Positions 54,142 to 62,516 of a stretch of DNA of 64,000 nucleotides are shown piece after piece. The notes below the pieces were generated by a model. That model was not told where the DNA came from and made no database searches. It was given only the letters and a program-made list of their open reading frames with translations. The DNA is from Limnohabitans sp. Rim8. GTDB taxonomy: Bacteria; Pseudomonadota; Gammaproteobacteria; Burkholderiales; Burkholderiaceae_C. The stretch is from positions 1-64,000 of the forward strand of contig CAMDFK010000022.1 of NCBI GenBank assembly GCA_945897465.1, given 5' to 3'. The position numbers and the translations under genes were made by a program. Every line of letters starts with the position of its first letter. Positions within the stretch are counted from its first letter, which is position 1.

Positions 54142-54771
54142 TCAGGACATCGCCAAAGTCAGCAGCGCCCGCTCCACATCTTGGGCTGCTTGTTTGAGGT
54201 GCGGGTTGCTCGACTCGCTGCCAGCGCGGCCCACATCCAGGTCGGCTTGAAAGCCGTCACGCTCTGGCCAGACAGCATTGAGCATGTCAAAACCTGCCTC
54301 GGCTATGGTGGCTTCGGCTTGTTCCAGCAGCCGCTCTGAACGGCCGGTTTTGGACAAAACAATGACGATCTTGTTGCCCACGGATCGGGTTTTGGCCAAC
54401 TTGCGGGCCAGCGCCAAGGTGGGCCGAAGATCGTCCATGGAAGTGCCCGTGGGCAAAAACACCACGTCACTTTCGCGGCTGACATCTTCGGTCAGCTCAT
54501 CGGCCAATCCCCGTGTGTCCACCACCACCAGGTCATAGCCCTCGACTGTTTTGCGCAGTTTTTTCAGGCTTTTGAAGGCACGGGCTTCGATCTCGGGCTC
54601 GATGCCGTTGCGCATCCTCAAGGCGCCCCACTCCACGCAGGTGAGTTGCTCCAAATCGAAATCACCGATCAGCACCTTGTGCTGCGCACGGGCAGCCGCC
54701 ACGGCCAAGACACGGGCCAGAGTGCTTTTGCCAACACCACCCTTTTGTCCTACAAATGAAGCAATCCGCAT
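54142..54771 (-). CDS. ParA-family ATPase, orphan
   Basis: A 209-residue deviant-Walker ATPase: ASFVGQKGGVGKSTLARVLA near the N-terminus with the signature Lys, DFDLEQLTCVEWG, and YDLVVVDTRGLADELTE as Walker B region. ParA proteins bind DNA non-specifically and position plasmids, chromosomes or protein clusters. There is no ParB or parS-like site here. The partner seems to be the 91-residue protein encoded just upstream. The tail after about residue 180 is unusual. The role is unknown. Confidence 0.85.
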   Translation of the reverse strand: MRIASFVGQKGGVGKSTLARVLAVAAARAQHKVLIGDFDLEQLTCVEWGALRMRNGIEPEIEARAFKSLKKLRKTVEGYDLVVVDTRGLADELTEDVSRESDVVFLPTGTSMDDLRPTLALARKLAKTRSVGNKIVIVLSKTGRSERLLEQAEATIAEAGFDMLNAVWPERDGFQADLDVGRAGSESSNPHLKQAAQDVERALLTLAMS

Positions 54772-54804
54772 GGGATCTGTTCCTGACTTAAAAATATTCC
54801 ATCG

Positions 54805-55080
54805 TCAAGCCAGTGACTTGTTCGGTTGGGGTTGGTTCAACTGCAGGGCTTGCATGGCCACATCGAATGTTTTGGCTTTGCCCATGTAATAACGGTCCAG
54901 ACGCCATTCTTGCAGAATGTTCATGGCCAGTTCGAAATCTGAGGCGCTGAGCTCATAAAGATCCTTGAGCGAAAAATCCACTTCGTCCACTAAGGAAGAA
55001 ATCAACCGGGCAAAAATCTGAGCCGTGGGATTCAAGGGCTCGTGGGCGATGATGTGACGGACTTTTTTGATGGCACGCAT
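54805..55080 (-). CDS. Small helical protein upstream of parA, unknown
   Basis: A 91-residue, mainly helical protein (MRAIKKVRHIIAHEPLNPTA, then LISSLVDEVDFSLKDLYELS and ILQEWRLDRYYMGKAKTFDV). It has no recognised domain. It lies 33 bases before parA on the same strand and is probably co-transcribed, so it may be the cargo adaptor or activator of that ATPase. ATG 55080 is preferred; the frame is open to 55092 with a TTG. It is divergent from the glycosyltransferase gene. Confidence 0.65.
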   Translation of the reverse strand: MRAIKKVRHIIAHEPLNPTAQIFARLISSLVDEVDFSLKDLYELSASDFELAMNILQEWRLDRYYMGKAKTFDVAMQALQLNQPQPNKSLA

Positions 55081-55204
55081 GTTCAAACTCAAAAAGCTTG
55101 ATTGTGTGCTTGATGGTTTCCTTTAAATGTGAAATTTTTGTTATAGAAATATGGCAATGCACATCAGATTTTGCATTTATTGATGGAGATCAAAAAGTCC
55201 CACA

Positions 55205-55222
55205 CGGTCATATCGCTGTCAT
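55205..55222 (+). promoter_or_regulatory. Pho box of the lipid glycosyltransferase gene
   Basis: CGGTCATATCGCTGTCAT matches the consensus at 15 of 18 positions, the best of the set. It is only 24 bases before the chosen start codon (55246), so the message would be nearly leaderless or the start lies further in. Confidence 0.7.
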
Positions 55223-55245
55223 TCGCATCGGCCAAGCTAAACACC

Positions 55246-56406
55246 ATGGCACACGATGTTCAGCTGATTTATTTCAACGCCGGTGGCGGTCATCGGTCTG
55301 CAGCTTTGGCGCTCCAAGAAGTTATGGCCCAAGCGCATCCTGATTGGACCGTAACATTGGTGAATCTGTTTGAGGTCATTGATTCAGACCGTTTCTACCA
55401 AAAATTAACGGGTTTTGCGCCGGAAGACCTCTACAACATGCGTCTTAAACGGGGCTGGACTCGGGGCTTGGCCGCTGAGCTCAAGCTGTTTCAGGCCATG
55501 ATTCGCCTGACTTTGCCCAAGCTCAAAAAGAAGATGCGTATTTTTTGGCGCAACACCCAGCCTGATCTGGTGGTCTCGCTGGTGCCCAATTTCAACAAGG
55601 TCATGTACGAGGCCTTGCGAGACGAATTGCCGGGTGTGCCCTATGTCACGGTGTTGACCGATATGGCCGACTACCCCCCTAACTTCTGGATCGAGCCGAA
55701 CCAAGGTCAGTACATCATCTGCGGCACAGAGTTTGCGGCCTCACAGGCTGTGGCATCGGGTTACGACGCCGAATCCATCATCCGAACATCCGGGATGATT
55801 TTGCGTCCCAGTTTTTACAGCAAACGCTGCTTGAACAAGGCTGAGCGATTCGCTGAAATTGGACTTGACCCGCAGCGCCCCACGGGTTTGGTGCTGTTTG
55901 GCGGTCACGGCTCCAACGACATGCTCAAGATCGCCAAGGCTTTGCCAGACCAGCAACTGATTTTTGTAGCAGGTCACAACACCGCATTGGCACGGAAAAT
56001 GGCCGTGCAATCGGCCTCACCACGACACCTTGTCTTGGGATTCACCAAGGACATCGACCATTACATGCAATTGAGTGATTACTTTGTCGGCAAGCCTGGC
56101 CCAGGCAGTTTGAGTGAGGCTGTACACATGGGTTTGCCAGTGATCACATTTCGCAATGCATCCACCATGCCTCAAGAGCGGTACAACACAACGTGGGTTG
56201 AAGAGAACCAGTTGGGTAAGGTCATTGCCTCGTTGGCTGATTTGCCACAGGCGGTCGACGAAATTTTGTCCCATCTTCAAGATTACAAAAGCAAGGTCCA
56301 AAAACTGAACAACCAAGCCGTGTTTGAAATAGTGGATGCTTTAGAGGGCCTTTTTTTGAGCTCACACGGTTTGTCCAAGCCATCGGGAAATACCCATTTG
56401 GTTTGA
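55246..56406 (+). CDS. Diacylglycerol glycosyltransferase-like protein (MGD/Agt type, GT28)
   Basis: It probably transfers a sugar from a nucleotide sugar to diacylglycerol, giving glycolipids. The 386 residues have the MGD/UgtP fold: LIYFNAGGGHRSAALALQEV at the N-terminus (acceptor domain), TVLTDMADYPPNFWIEP, LVLFGGHGSNDMLKIAKALP, then LGFTKDIDHYMQLSDYFVGK and PGPGSLSEAVHMGLPVITF (donor site). This group includes Agt, induced with PlcP during phosphate starvation in alphaproteobacteria. ATG 55246 is chosen because the fold begins there; an upstream frame runs through the Pho box. Confidence 0.85.
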   Translation: MAHDVQLIYFNAGGGHRSAALALQEVMAQAHPDWTVTLVNLFEVIDSDRFYQKLTGFAPEDLYNMRLKRGWTRGLAAELKLFQAMIRLTLPKLKKKMRIFWRNTQPDLVVSLVPNFNKVMYEALRDELPGVPYVTVLTDMADYPPNFWIEPNQGQYIICGTEFAASQAVASGYDAESIIRTSGMILRPSFYSKRCLNKAERFAEIGLDPQRPTGLVLFGGHGSNDMLKIAKALPDQQLIFVAGHNTALARKMAVQSASPRHLVLGFTKDIDHYMQLSDYFVGKPGPGSLSEAVHMGLPVITFRNASTMPQERYNTTWVEENQLGKVIASLADLPQAVDEILSHLQDYKSKVQKLNNQAVFEIVDALEGLFLSSHGLSKPSGNTHLV

Positions 56407-56432
56407 TGCTTGCAACTGGGTTGACAACGCCA

Positions 56433-56467
56433 CTGTCATCAAGTCGTCACGTTTTTCCGCCAACAAT
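56433..56467 (+). promoter_or_regulatory. Pho box and -10 of the IMPase-family gene
   Basis: CTGTCATCAAGTCGTCAC (56433-56450) matches the consensus at 14 of 18 positions, including the entire first half-site. AACAAT (56462-56467), 11 bases on, fits a -10 at 4 of 6. Confidence 0.75.
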
Positions 56468-56512
56468 CTTTAATCCCAAGGACATTGGCACTTGGATGAA
56501 CAAAGGTTGTGC

Positions 56513-57286
56513 ATGCAAGAGATGGCTTGGATTGAAAACATGGTGCGCACAGCAGGCGCTCACATGAAGAAGGCGTTTGCCAAGACTACCGAAAGTGGTT
56601 TTAGTCTGAAGGGACAGCAAGACTACTTGACCCAAACCGACGGTGAAGTTGAGGCGATGGTCAAGCAGGCCCTTTGCTTGGCATATCCCAATGACAGTTT
56701 CCTGGGCGAGGAAACTGGAGGCGTGACAGAGTCTGTGCCCCGTTTGTGGATTGTTGACCCAGTTGACGGTACGGCCAATTTTGCTCGCGGCGTGCCCCAT
56801 TTTTGTATCTCTTTGGCTTTGCTTGAGTTCGGCTTGCCCGTTGTGGGCGCCATTTACGACCCGATGCGGGACGAATTGTTTTTGGCGGCCAAAGGCCGAG
56901 GTGCCTTTCTCAACGGTGAACGTATGCGTGTCAGCGATGTACACCGCCTTGATGTGGCCTCTGTGGAGGTGGGCTGGAACAAGCGCGTGCCGACGAGCGA
57001 TTATTTGTCGCAGCTTTCTGCCGTGATCGAAGCGGGTGCTGCGATTCGACGGGCTGGCTCTGGTGCCTTGGGTTTGGCTTATGTGGCGGCAGGTCGGTGT
57101 GATGCCTATGTGGAATTGCACATCAATTCTTGGGACGTCGCCGCTGGCTTGTTGATCGTCACCGAAGCCAGTGGTGTGGTCAATGATTTTTGGACGCCTG
57201 GTGCTTTGAACAGGGGCAACCCAGTTTTGGCCTGTGCTCCAAATTTGGCAACAGAAATGAGTGCTGTTACAGGCATTGCCTTGTGA
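56513..57286 (+). CDS. Inositol-monophosphatase-family phosphatase
   Basis: A 257-residue magnesium-dependent phosphomonoesterase. Motifs are FLGEETGG, RLWIVDPVDGTANFARGVPH and INSWDVAAGLLIVTEASG. It is distinct from SuhB at 20 kb: the loop is VDGTANF in place of LDGTTNF, and the sequence is shorter. The substrate could be inositol phosphate, histidinol phosphate, glycerol phosphate or a nucleotide phosphate. Its own Pho box and place just before an AfuABC/Fbp-type importer suggest it dephosphorylates an imported or lipid-derived phosphoester. ATG 56513 is preferred over TTG 56492. Confidence 0.85.
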   Translation: MQEMAWIENMVRTAGAHMKKAFAKTTESGFSLKGQQDYLTQTDGEVEAMVKQALCLAYPNDSFLGEETGGVTESVPRLWIVDPVDGTANFARGVPHFCISLALLEFGLPVVGAIYDPMRDELFLAAKGRGAFLNGERMRVSDVHRLDVASVEVGWNKRVPTSDYLSQLSAVIEAGAAIRRAGSGALGLAYVAAGRCDAYVELHINSWDVAAGLLIVTEASGVVNDFWTPGALNRGNPVLACAPNLATEMSAVTGIAL

Positions 57287-57294
57287 TTTTTTTG

Positions 57295-57313
57295 GGGCTA
57301 ACGCCCGTTTTTT
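57295..57313 (+). terminator. Weak hairpin with U-run before the ABC importer
   Basis: GGGC-TAAC-GCCC is followed by G and six T's, directly after the IMPase-family stop. A 4-bp stem would allow strong read-through, so the importer may belong to the same message. Confidence 0.4.
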
Positions 57314-57329
57314 AACCGAAGGAACGACC

Positions 57330-58370
57330 ATGATGAAGAAACTGAACCCTGTGGCGCTGGCCTTGGCCGCTTTGGCATCTGCTTCGCCTTTTGCGGCATC
57401 GGCCCAAAGTACAAGCAACGAATTGGTGGTGTATTGCAGTGTGCAAGAGGAATGGTGCCGCGAGATGGCCACCACCTTCACGCGCACCACGGGCATCAAG
57501 GTGGCCATGACCCGCAAGAGCTCGGGTGAAACCTACGCCCAATTGAAAGCTGAAGCAGCCAACCCCAAAGCCGATGTGTGGTGGGGTGGCACGGGTGACC
57601 CACACTTGCAGGCCGCCGAAGAAGGCTTGACCGAGACCTACAAATCTCCCCGTTTGTCCGAACTCCAAGACTGGGCACTTCGTCAAGCCGAGCAGTCCAA
57701 GTACCGCACCGTCGGTATTTATGCGGGCGCTTTGGGCTACAGCTACAACGAGCCCATGCTCAAGCGCAAAGGCATTGCCGCACCCAAATGCTGGGCCGAT
57801 CTGACCAAGCCCGAATACAAAGGCGAGGTTCAAGTGGCCGACCCTAACTCGTCTGGTACCTCTTACACCATGCTGGCCACCATGGTTCAGCTGATGGGAG
57901 AAGAGAAGGGTTTTGCATACATGAAAGCCCTGCACCGCAACATCAACCAGTACACCAAATCGGGCGGAGCGCCTGCCCGTGCTGCAGCGACTGGTGAGTC
58001 CATGGTCGGTATCACCTTCATTCACGATGCTGTGGCACAAGCCGTTGGCGGTGCCCCTGTGGTGTCGGTGGCGCCTTGCGAAGGCACGGGCTATGAGATT
58101 GGCTCCATGAGCATTGTCAAAGGCGCCAAGAACATGGCCAATGCCAAGCGTTGGTACGACTTCGCACTGGAAGCCAGCACCCAAGCCCTCGCCGTGAATG
58201 CCAAGTCATATCAAGTGCCATCCAACAAAAAAGCACCTGTTCCGAAAGAAGCGCCCAAGCTCAGCGACGTGAAGCTGATCAACTACGACTTTGCCAAGTA
58301 CGGATCCAGCGCTGAGCGCACCCGCTTGTTGGCCAAGTGGGACGCTGAAGTCAAAGTGCTGCCCAAATAA
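57330..58370 (+). CDS. ABC importer solute-binding protein (AfuA/FbpA/PhnS2-like)
   Basis: A 346-residue periplasmic binding protein. The signal peptide is MMKKLNPVALALAALASASP ending at ASAQ. The mature chain (ELVVYCSVQEEWCREMATTF, ADVWWGGTGDPHLQAAEEGL, EPMLKRKGIAAPKCWADLTK) is of the iron/2-aminoethylphosphonate/sugar-phosphate type II group. Annotation as an iron carrier would be routine, but AfuA of Actinobacillus binds hexose phosphates, and PhnS2 homologues are tied to phosphonates. The Pho setting favours a phosphorus compound. AAGGA lies 7 bases before the ATG. The permease gene follows in 21 bases. Confidence 0.83.
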   Translation: MMKKLNPVALALAALASASPFAASAQSTSNELVVYCSVQEEWCREMATTFTRTTGIKVAMTRKSSGETYAQLKAEAANPKADVWWGGTGDPHLQAAEEGLTETYKSPRLSELQDWALRQAEQSKYRTVGIYAGALGYSYNEPMLKRKGIAAPKCWADLTKPEYKGEVQVADPNSSGTSYTMLATMVQLMGEEKGFAYMKALHRNINQYTKSGGAPARAAATGESMVGITFIHDAVAQAVGGAPVVSVAPCEGTGYEIGSMSIVKGAKNMANAKRWYDFALEASTQALAVNAKSYQVPSNKKAPVPKEAPKLSDVKLINYDFAKYGSSAERTRLLAKWDAEVKVLPK

Positions 58371-58391
58371 TCTGTTGGATAACTCACGCAC

Positions 58392-60611
58392 ATGAACAAA
58401 CAGGCCGTTCGGGCAACCCCATGGCCTGTGGTGTTTTGGTGGCTCATGGCCTTGGTGTCATGGGCCTTTTTGCCCTGGTATTGGCAAGGTGATGCTGCTG
58501 CTTTTCAGCTGAGTTTGTCCAGCGATCGGTTGTGGTTGTTGCCGCCTGCCAGTGCCTTGGGGGTTGTGGCACTGGGTTTTGCAATGCGCCAAGGCTCGGT
58601 GCTGCGTGCTTGGTGCTGGGCTGTGGGGTCGGGGTGGGGCTTGCTGTGGGTTCTGCTGCAAGGTTTCGCCATCGGCCTCAAAGGTATCAACTGGCCCATC
58701 TGGTCAAGCGTTTTGGGCATGGGCGATGCAGAAGCCTTCGCCTTAATGCAAGACGGTCAAGCGGGTTTGGGCTGGGGCGGTATGTTGTTGTCGCTGTCTT
58801 TGCTGCTACTGCTGTCACAAGGCGTGGCAGCATTGGGCAAGTTTCGGGGAGACGGTTTTTTGGCCGGCACTGTCTGGGGCGTTGGCGGCTTGGTGCTGTT
58901 GTTTGTGTTTTACCCCGTTTTGCGTTCGCTGCTGCGTGCCTTTACCGATGAGTCGGGTGCTTGGGATGCCGGCTTGGCATTGACCCGTTTGGGTGCGCCC
59001 GATATTTGGGGCTTGGGCTGTTTAGGGCAGGGCACCGGCTGTGGCGTGGCTTGGAACTCGCTGTTTTTGGCCACCAGCACCGGCATCATCAGCACCTTGT
59101 TGGGATTGTCGTTTGCTTTGCTGGCATTGCGATCGGGGTTTCGTTTCCAGAAAAGTCTGAAGGTCTTGTCAATTCTGCCCATCATCACGCCGCCCTTTGT
59201 GATTGCGCTGGCTTTGGTGGTGCTGTTTGGACGATCAGGCATGGTCACCGGCTGGCTCGATGTGTGGTTCGGCATTGAACCCAGTCGATGGATTTATGGC
59301 TATTGGGGCGTTTTGATGGCCCAAGTGCTGTCACAAACACCGCTCTCGTTTTTGATTTTGTTGGGCGTGATTCAGGGTATCAGTCCCACCCTCGAAGAAG
59401 CCTCTCAAACGCTGCGGGCCTCGCACTGGCACAGTTTCAAGACCATCACTTGGCCACTTATGCGTCCAGGCATCACCAGCACGTTTTTGCTGGGATTTGT
59501 GGAAAGCTTGTCCGACTTTGGCAACCCACTCGTGCTGGGTGGCAACTTCGAGGTCTTGTCGACCAAAATATTCTTTGCCATTGCCGGCGCACAGAACGAC
59601 CCGGGGCGTGCGGCCATCTTGGCGCTGATTTTGTTGGTCATGACGCTGGGTGCGTTTTGGTTGCAATACCGCTGGTTGGGCAAGACTTCCTTTGTCACCG
59701 TCACCGGCAAAGGCGATGCAGGCCTTCCCACGCCATTGCCCCGTCGGGTTCGATGGCTATGCTATGCCACTGCTTTACCATGGGCTATGTTTACAGCCGT
59801 GCTGTACGGCTTGATCGTGGTCGGTGGTTTTGTGGTGGACATTGGTCGCGCCAATTTCAGCCCGACTCTGGCGCATTTCGGCACCGGCTTTGGTGTGGAA
59901 TGGGGCCAGTTTGGCTTGCAGTGGACTGGCTCGGCTTGGGATAGCTTCTTCATCACCACCATGGTGGCGGCGGTGGCGGCACCCTTGACCACCGTGGTGG
60001 GCATTTTGACGGCCTATGTCTTGGCACGCCAAGACTTTGCTGGGCGGCGCAGCTTCGAGTTTTTGACCATGCTCAGCTTCGCCATTCCTGGCACCGTGAT
60101 TGGCATCGCCTACATCGTGGCCTTCAACGTGCCACCTTTTGAGCTGACGGGCACAGGCTTGATCTTGGTGATTTGTTTTGTTTTTCGCAACATGCCCGTT
60201 GGGGTGAGGGCTGGCCTGGCGGCGCTGAGTCAAATCGACAAAAGTCTGGACGAGGCCTCAAACACTTTGCGTGCCAGCACCGCCTACACCCTGCAGCGGG
60301 TTATCCTGCCCTTAATCAAACCGGCCATCACCGCCACCTTGGTGTTCAGCTTTGTGCAGGCCATGACAGCGGTAAGTGCGGTGATCTTTTTGGTCACAGC
60401 CAAATACAACATGGCCACCGCTTACATTGCCGGCCGGGTCGAGGCGGGTGAATATGCCTTGGCGATCGCATACTGCACTTTTTTGATTGCTTTCATGTTG
60501 TTGGTGATCATTTTGATCCAGGGCCTGGTGGGTGAGCGGCAACTGGGCAGAAGATCTGAACGCCGATCACCATCCATGCTGACCCCCAACGTATTGCCAG
60601 GAGTGCATTGA
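58392..60611 (+). CDS. Fused ABC permease with two transport domains (AfuB/PhnU2-like)
   Basis: A 739-residue membrane protein. Two BPD-type permease domains are in one chain (about 210-440 and 530-725). Each has an EAA-type loop for the ATPase: PTLEEASQTLRASHWHSFKT near residue 335 and KSLDEASNTLRASTAYTLQR near 620. The first 170 residues are additional hydrophobic segments (four or so), longer than in FbpB. It belongs with the binding protein upstream and the ATPase downstream (TGATG overlap). Confidence 0.88.
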   Translation: MNKQAVRATPWPVVFWWLMALVSWAFLPWYWQGDAAAFQLSLSSDRLWLLPPASALGVVALGFAMRQGSVLRAWCWAVGSGWGLLWVLLQGFAIGLKGINWPIWSSVLGMGDAEAFALMQDGQAGLGWGGMLLSLSLLLLLSQGVAALGKFRGDGFLAGTVWGVGGLVLLFVFYPVLRSLLRAFTDESGAWDAGLALTRLGAPDIWGLGCLGQGTGCGVAWNSLFLATSTGIISTLLGLSFALLALRSGFRFQKSLKVLSILPIITPPFVIALALVVLFGRSGMVTGWLDVWFGIEPSRWIYGYWGVLMAQVLSQTPLSFLILLGVIQGISPTLEEASQTLRASHWHSFKTITWPLMRPGITSTFLLGFVESLSDFGNPLVLGGNFEVLSTKIFFAIAGAQNDPGRAAILALILLVMTLGAFWLQYRWLGKTSFVTVTGKGDAGLPTPLPRRVRWLCYATALPWAMFTAVLYGLIVVGGFVVDIGRANFSPTLAHFGTGFGVEWGQFGLQWTGSAWDSFFITTMVAAVAAPLTTVVGILTAYVLARQDFAGRRSFEFLTMLSFAIPGTVIGIAYIVAFNVPPFELTGTGLILVICFVFRNMPVGVRAGLAALSQIDKSLDEASNTLRASTAYTLQRVILPLIKPAITATLVFSFVQAMTAVSAVIFLVTAKYNMATAYIAGRVEAGEYALAIAYCTFLIAFMLLVIILIQGLVGERQLGRRSERRSPSMLTPNVLPGVH

Positions 60612-61687
60612 TGTCGACAGCCGAGCGTGTGGTGTTCAAGAACGTGAGTAAACGCTATGGCGATGTCACGGCGGTGGACCGTGTCAGTTTCACCGTTGAA
60701 AAAGGCACGCTCGTGACCTTGCTCGGCCCCTCGGGTTGCGGCAAAACCACCACGCTGCGCATGATTGCTGGCTTAGACGCCGTCACCGAGGGAGAGATTT
60801 ATATTGGCGACCAAGAGGTGACGCGCTTGTCGGCCTCGCAGCGCGACGTCAGCATGGTCTTCCAGTCGTATGCCTTGTTCCCACACATGAACATCTTGGA
60901 CAACGTGGCCTATGGTTTGTTGGCCAGTCATACGGCCAAGCCCAAAGCGCACGAACAGGCCAGAGAAAAAATGGCTTTGTTGGGCTTACAAGATTTAGCG
61001 CTGCGCTTGCCCTCTGAGTTATCCGGTGGTCAACAGCAACGCGTTGCTGTTGCGCGTGCCTTGGTGCTCGAACCGCAGGTCTTGCTCTTCGATGAGCCTT
61101 TATCGAATTTGGACGCCAAGCTGCGTCGCCAGGTACGTGCCGATATTCGGGCGCTGCAGCAATCTTTGGGCTTGACGGTGGTCTATGTCACCCACGATCA
61201 ATCGGAAGCATTGGCGGTATCTGACCAAGTGATCGTGATGTCGCAAGCCCGCATCGCTCAGGTCGGCACACCGCGTGATTTGTACGAAGCCCCACAGAGC
61301 CATTTCATCGCTGACTTCATTGGCGACGCCAATTTGATTCGAGGTCAATTGAGCACACAACCCTCGGGTCGTCTGTTCTCTGCCAAAGGCTTGGTCTGTG
61401 ATGTGACAGGCCCATGTGCATTGCCCGATGGTGCAGCAGTCTTATCGGTGCGCCCGCAGCACTGGCATATGGCGTCTGTTAACACTCCGCATGTGACCGC
61501 TGCCGTCCAATTGGGTGGCCGGGTCAGCAAAGTGGCTTATCTGGGTCATTGCATGGAGTACTCGGTCGAGACCGCTGTCGGCGATGTGTTGGTGATCTCG
61601 AACAACACAGCCAATAGCCACTCACAAGACGCAGCCGTCACACTGGTGGCCTCGGACGAGCACATCCGCTGGGTTCCAGACGTTTGA
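60611..61687 (+). CDS. ABC importer ATPase (AfuC/PhnT2-like)
   Basis: A 358-residue ATPase. Walker A is GPSGCGKTTTLRMIAGLDAV, the Q-loop is MVFQSYALFPHMNI, the signature is LSGGQQQRVAVARALVLEPQ, Walker B with DEPLSNLDAKLR follows, and the switch His is in VTHDQSEALAV. The C-terminal 110 residues form a TOBE-type regulatory region. The type is that of the iron/polyamine/sugar-phosphate/phosphonate subfamily. ATG 60611 is chosen over TTG 60608; it overlaps the permease stop by one base. It is convergent with the HAD gene. Confidence 0.92.
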   Translation: MSTAERVVFKNVSKRYGDVTAVDRVSFTVEKGTLVTLLGPSGCGKTTTLRMIAGLDAVTEGEIYIGDQEVTRLSASQRDVSMVFQSYALFPHMNILDNVAYGLLASHTAKPKAHEQAREKMALLGLQDLALRLPSELSGGQQQRVAVARALVLEPQVLLFDEPLSNLDAKLRRQVRADIRALQQSLGLTVVYVTHDQSEALAVSDQVIVMSQARIAQVGTPRDLYEAPQSHFIADFIGDANLIRGQLSTQPSGRLFSAKGLVCDVTGPCALPDGAAVLSVRPQHWHMASVNTPHVTAAVQLGGRVSKVAYLGHCMEYSVETAVGDVLVISNNTANSHSQDAAVTLVASDEHIRWVPDV

Positions 61688-61712
61688 CCGTGATCAAGAC
61701 TTGCAGCAGCTT

Positions 61713-62384
61713 TTAAGGACCAAACAAGTCCAAAACAGGCCAGCCCTGGCGAAGGGCACGTTCGCGCAAATCGGGCGAAGGATTGGTGGCCACGGGGTGA
61801 TCAACCAACGCCAATAAAGGCAGGTCATTGGCCGAGTCAGAGTAAAAGTGGAGCACCACATCAGAGCGCTGCAAGCCTAATGTGGCCAGCCATTGGTTCA
61901 ATCGGGTAACTTTGCCCTCTCTGAAAGAGGGTGTGCCTTCGATTTGGCCTGTGAACCAGCCCTTTTCATCTACAGACAAGTCAATCGCCAACAGGTCAAC
62001 AATGCCCAGTGCATCGACCACAGCGCGGCTCACAAACACATTGGTGGCGGTGATGACCAAGAGGTGGTGTCCTTGCTGGCGGTGCATATTGATCAGTTGC
62101 AGCACGCTTGAGTCTAGGCGGGGGCGCACGCATTGCTCAACAAACTCCGCCAAAGCCTGTTGTGCCAAAACTGGGCCGGCTTGGACAGTGGCCGCGATGG
62201 AAAACCTTTGGTATTCATGAATGTCCAATGTGCCTGCGTCGTACTGGGCGAAAAATGCGGTCTGTCGGCTTAAAAAATCATGTTCTGCCAAGCCGCGTGC
62301 ATACAAGAATTGGCCCCAGGCCTCATCGCAGTCAAATGGGATGAGGGTCTTATCAAGGTCAAAAATGGCGATGGTTTTTTTCAT
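61713..62384 (-). CDS. HAD-IB family phosphatase (SerB-like)
   Basis: A 223-residue haloacid-dehalogenase-superfamily phosphatase of subfamily IB: nucleophile motif AIFDLDKTLIPFDCDEAW near the N-terminus, LLVITATNVFV as motif II, GKVTRLNQWL with Lys and YSDSANDLPLLALVDHPVAT as motif III/IV. Similar proteins act on phosphoserine, histidinol phosphate or phosphorylated lipids; the substrate is open. It follows the PhnE genes on the minus strand after a 132-base gap bounded by an 11-bp inverted repeat, whose one arm touches its start codon. Confidence 0.87.
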   Translation of the reverse strand: MKKTIAIFDLDKTLIPFDCDEAWGQFLYARGLAEHDFLSRQTAFFAQYDAGTLDIHEYQRFSIAATVQAGPVLAQQALAEFVEQCVRPRLDSSVLQLINMHRQQGHHLLVITATNVFVSRAVVDALGIVDLLAIDLSVDEKGWFTGQIEGTPSFREGKVTRLNQWLATLGLQRSDVVLHFYSDSANDLPLLALVDHPVATNPSPDLRERALRQGWPVLDLFGP

Positions 62385-62495
62385 GGCTCAAGCATTCAAA
62401 CAGTAAACACCGATCAGTACCAAGCCGTTAATGATGGAATGCCACTGACTTTATTGGAATGGCAAAGAACTGAATGCGTGTATTTGCTTGAGCCA
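62384..62495. repeat. 112-bp segment with perfect 11-bp terminal inverted repeats
   Basis: TGGCTCAAGCA (62384-62394) and TGCTTGAGCCA (62485-62495) are exact complements and enclose 90 bases. The left arm begins at the first base of the HAD start codon. It may be a long-range RNA stem that hides the HAD start, or the remains of a MITE-like element. The interior shows no gene. Confidence 0.55.
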
Positions 62496-62516
62496 GTTTT
62501 CCATGGGGTTGACGCG

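Noticed and set aside
57330-61687. Plain iron(III) ABC transporter
   Set aside because: Not excluded, but the label was not used as the main call because no Fur-like site or siderophore gene is visible and the neighbours concern phosphate.
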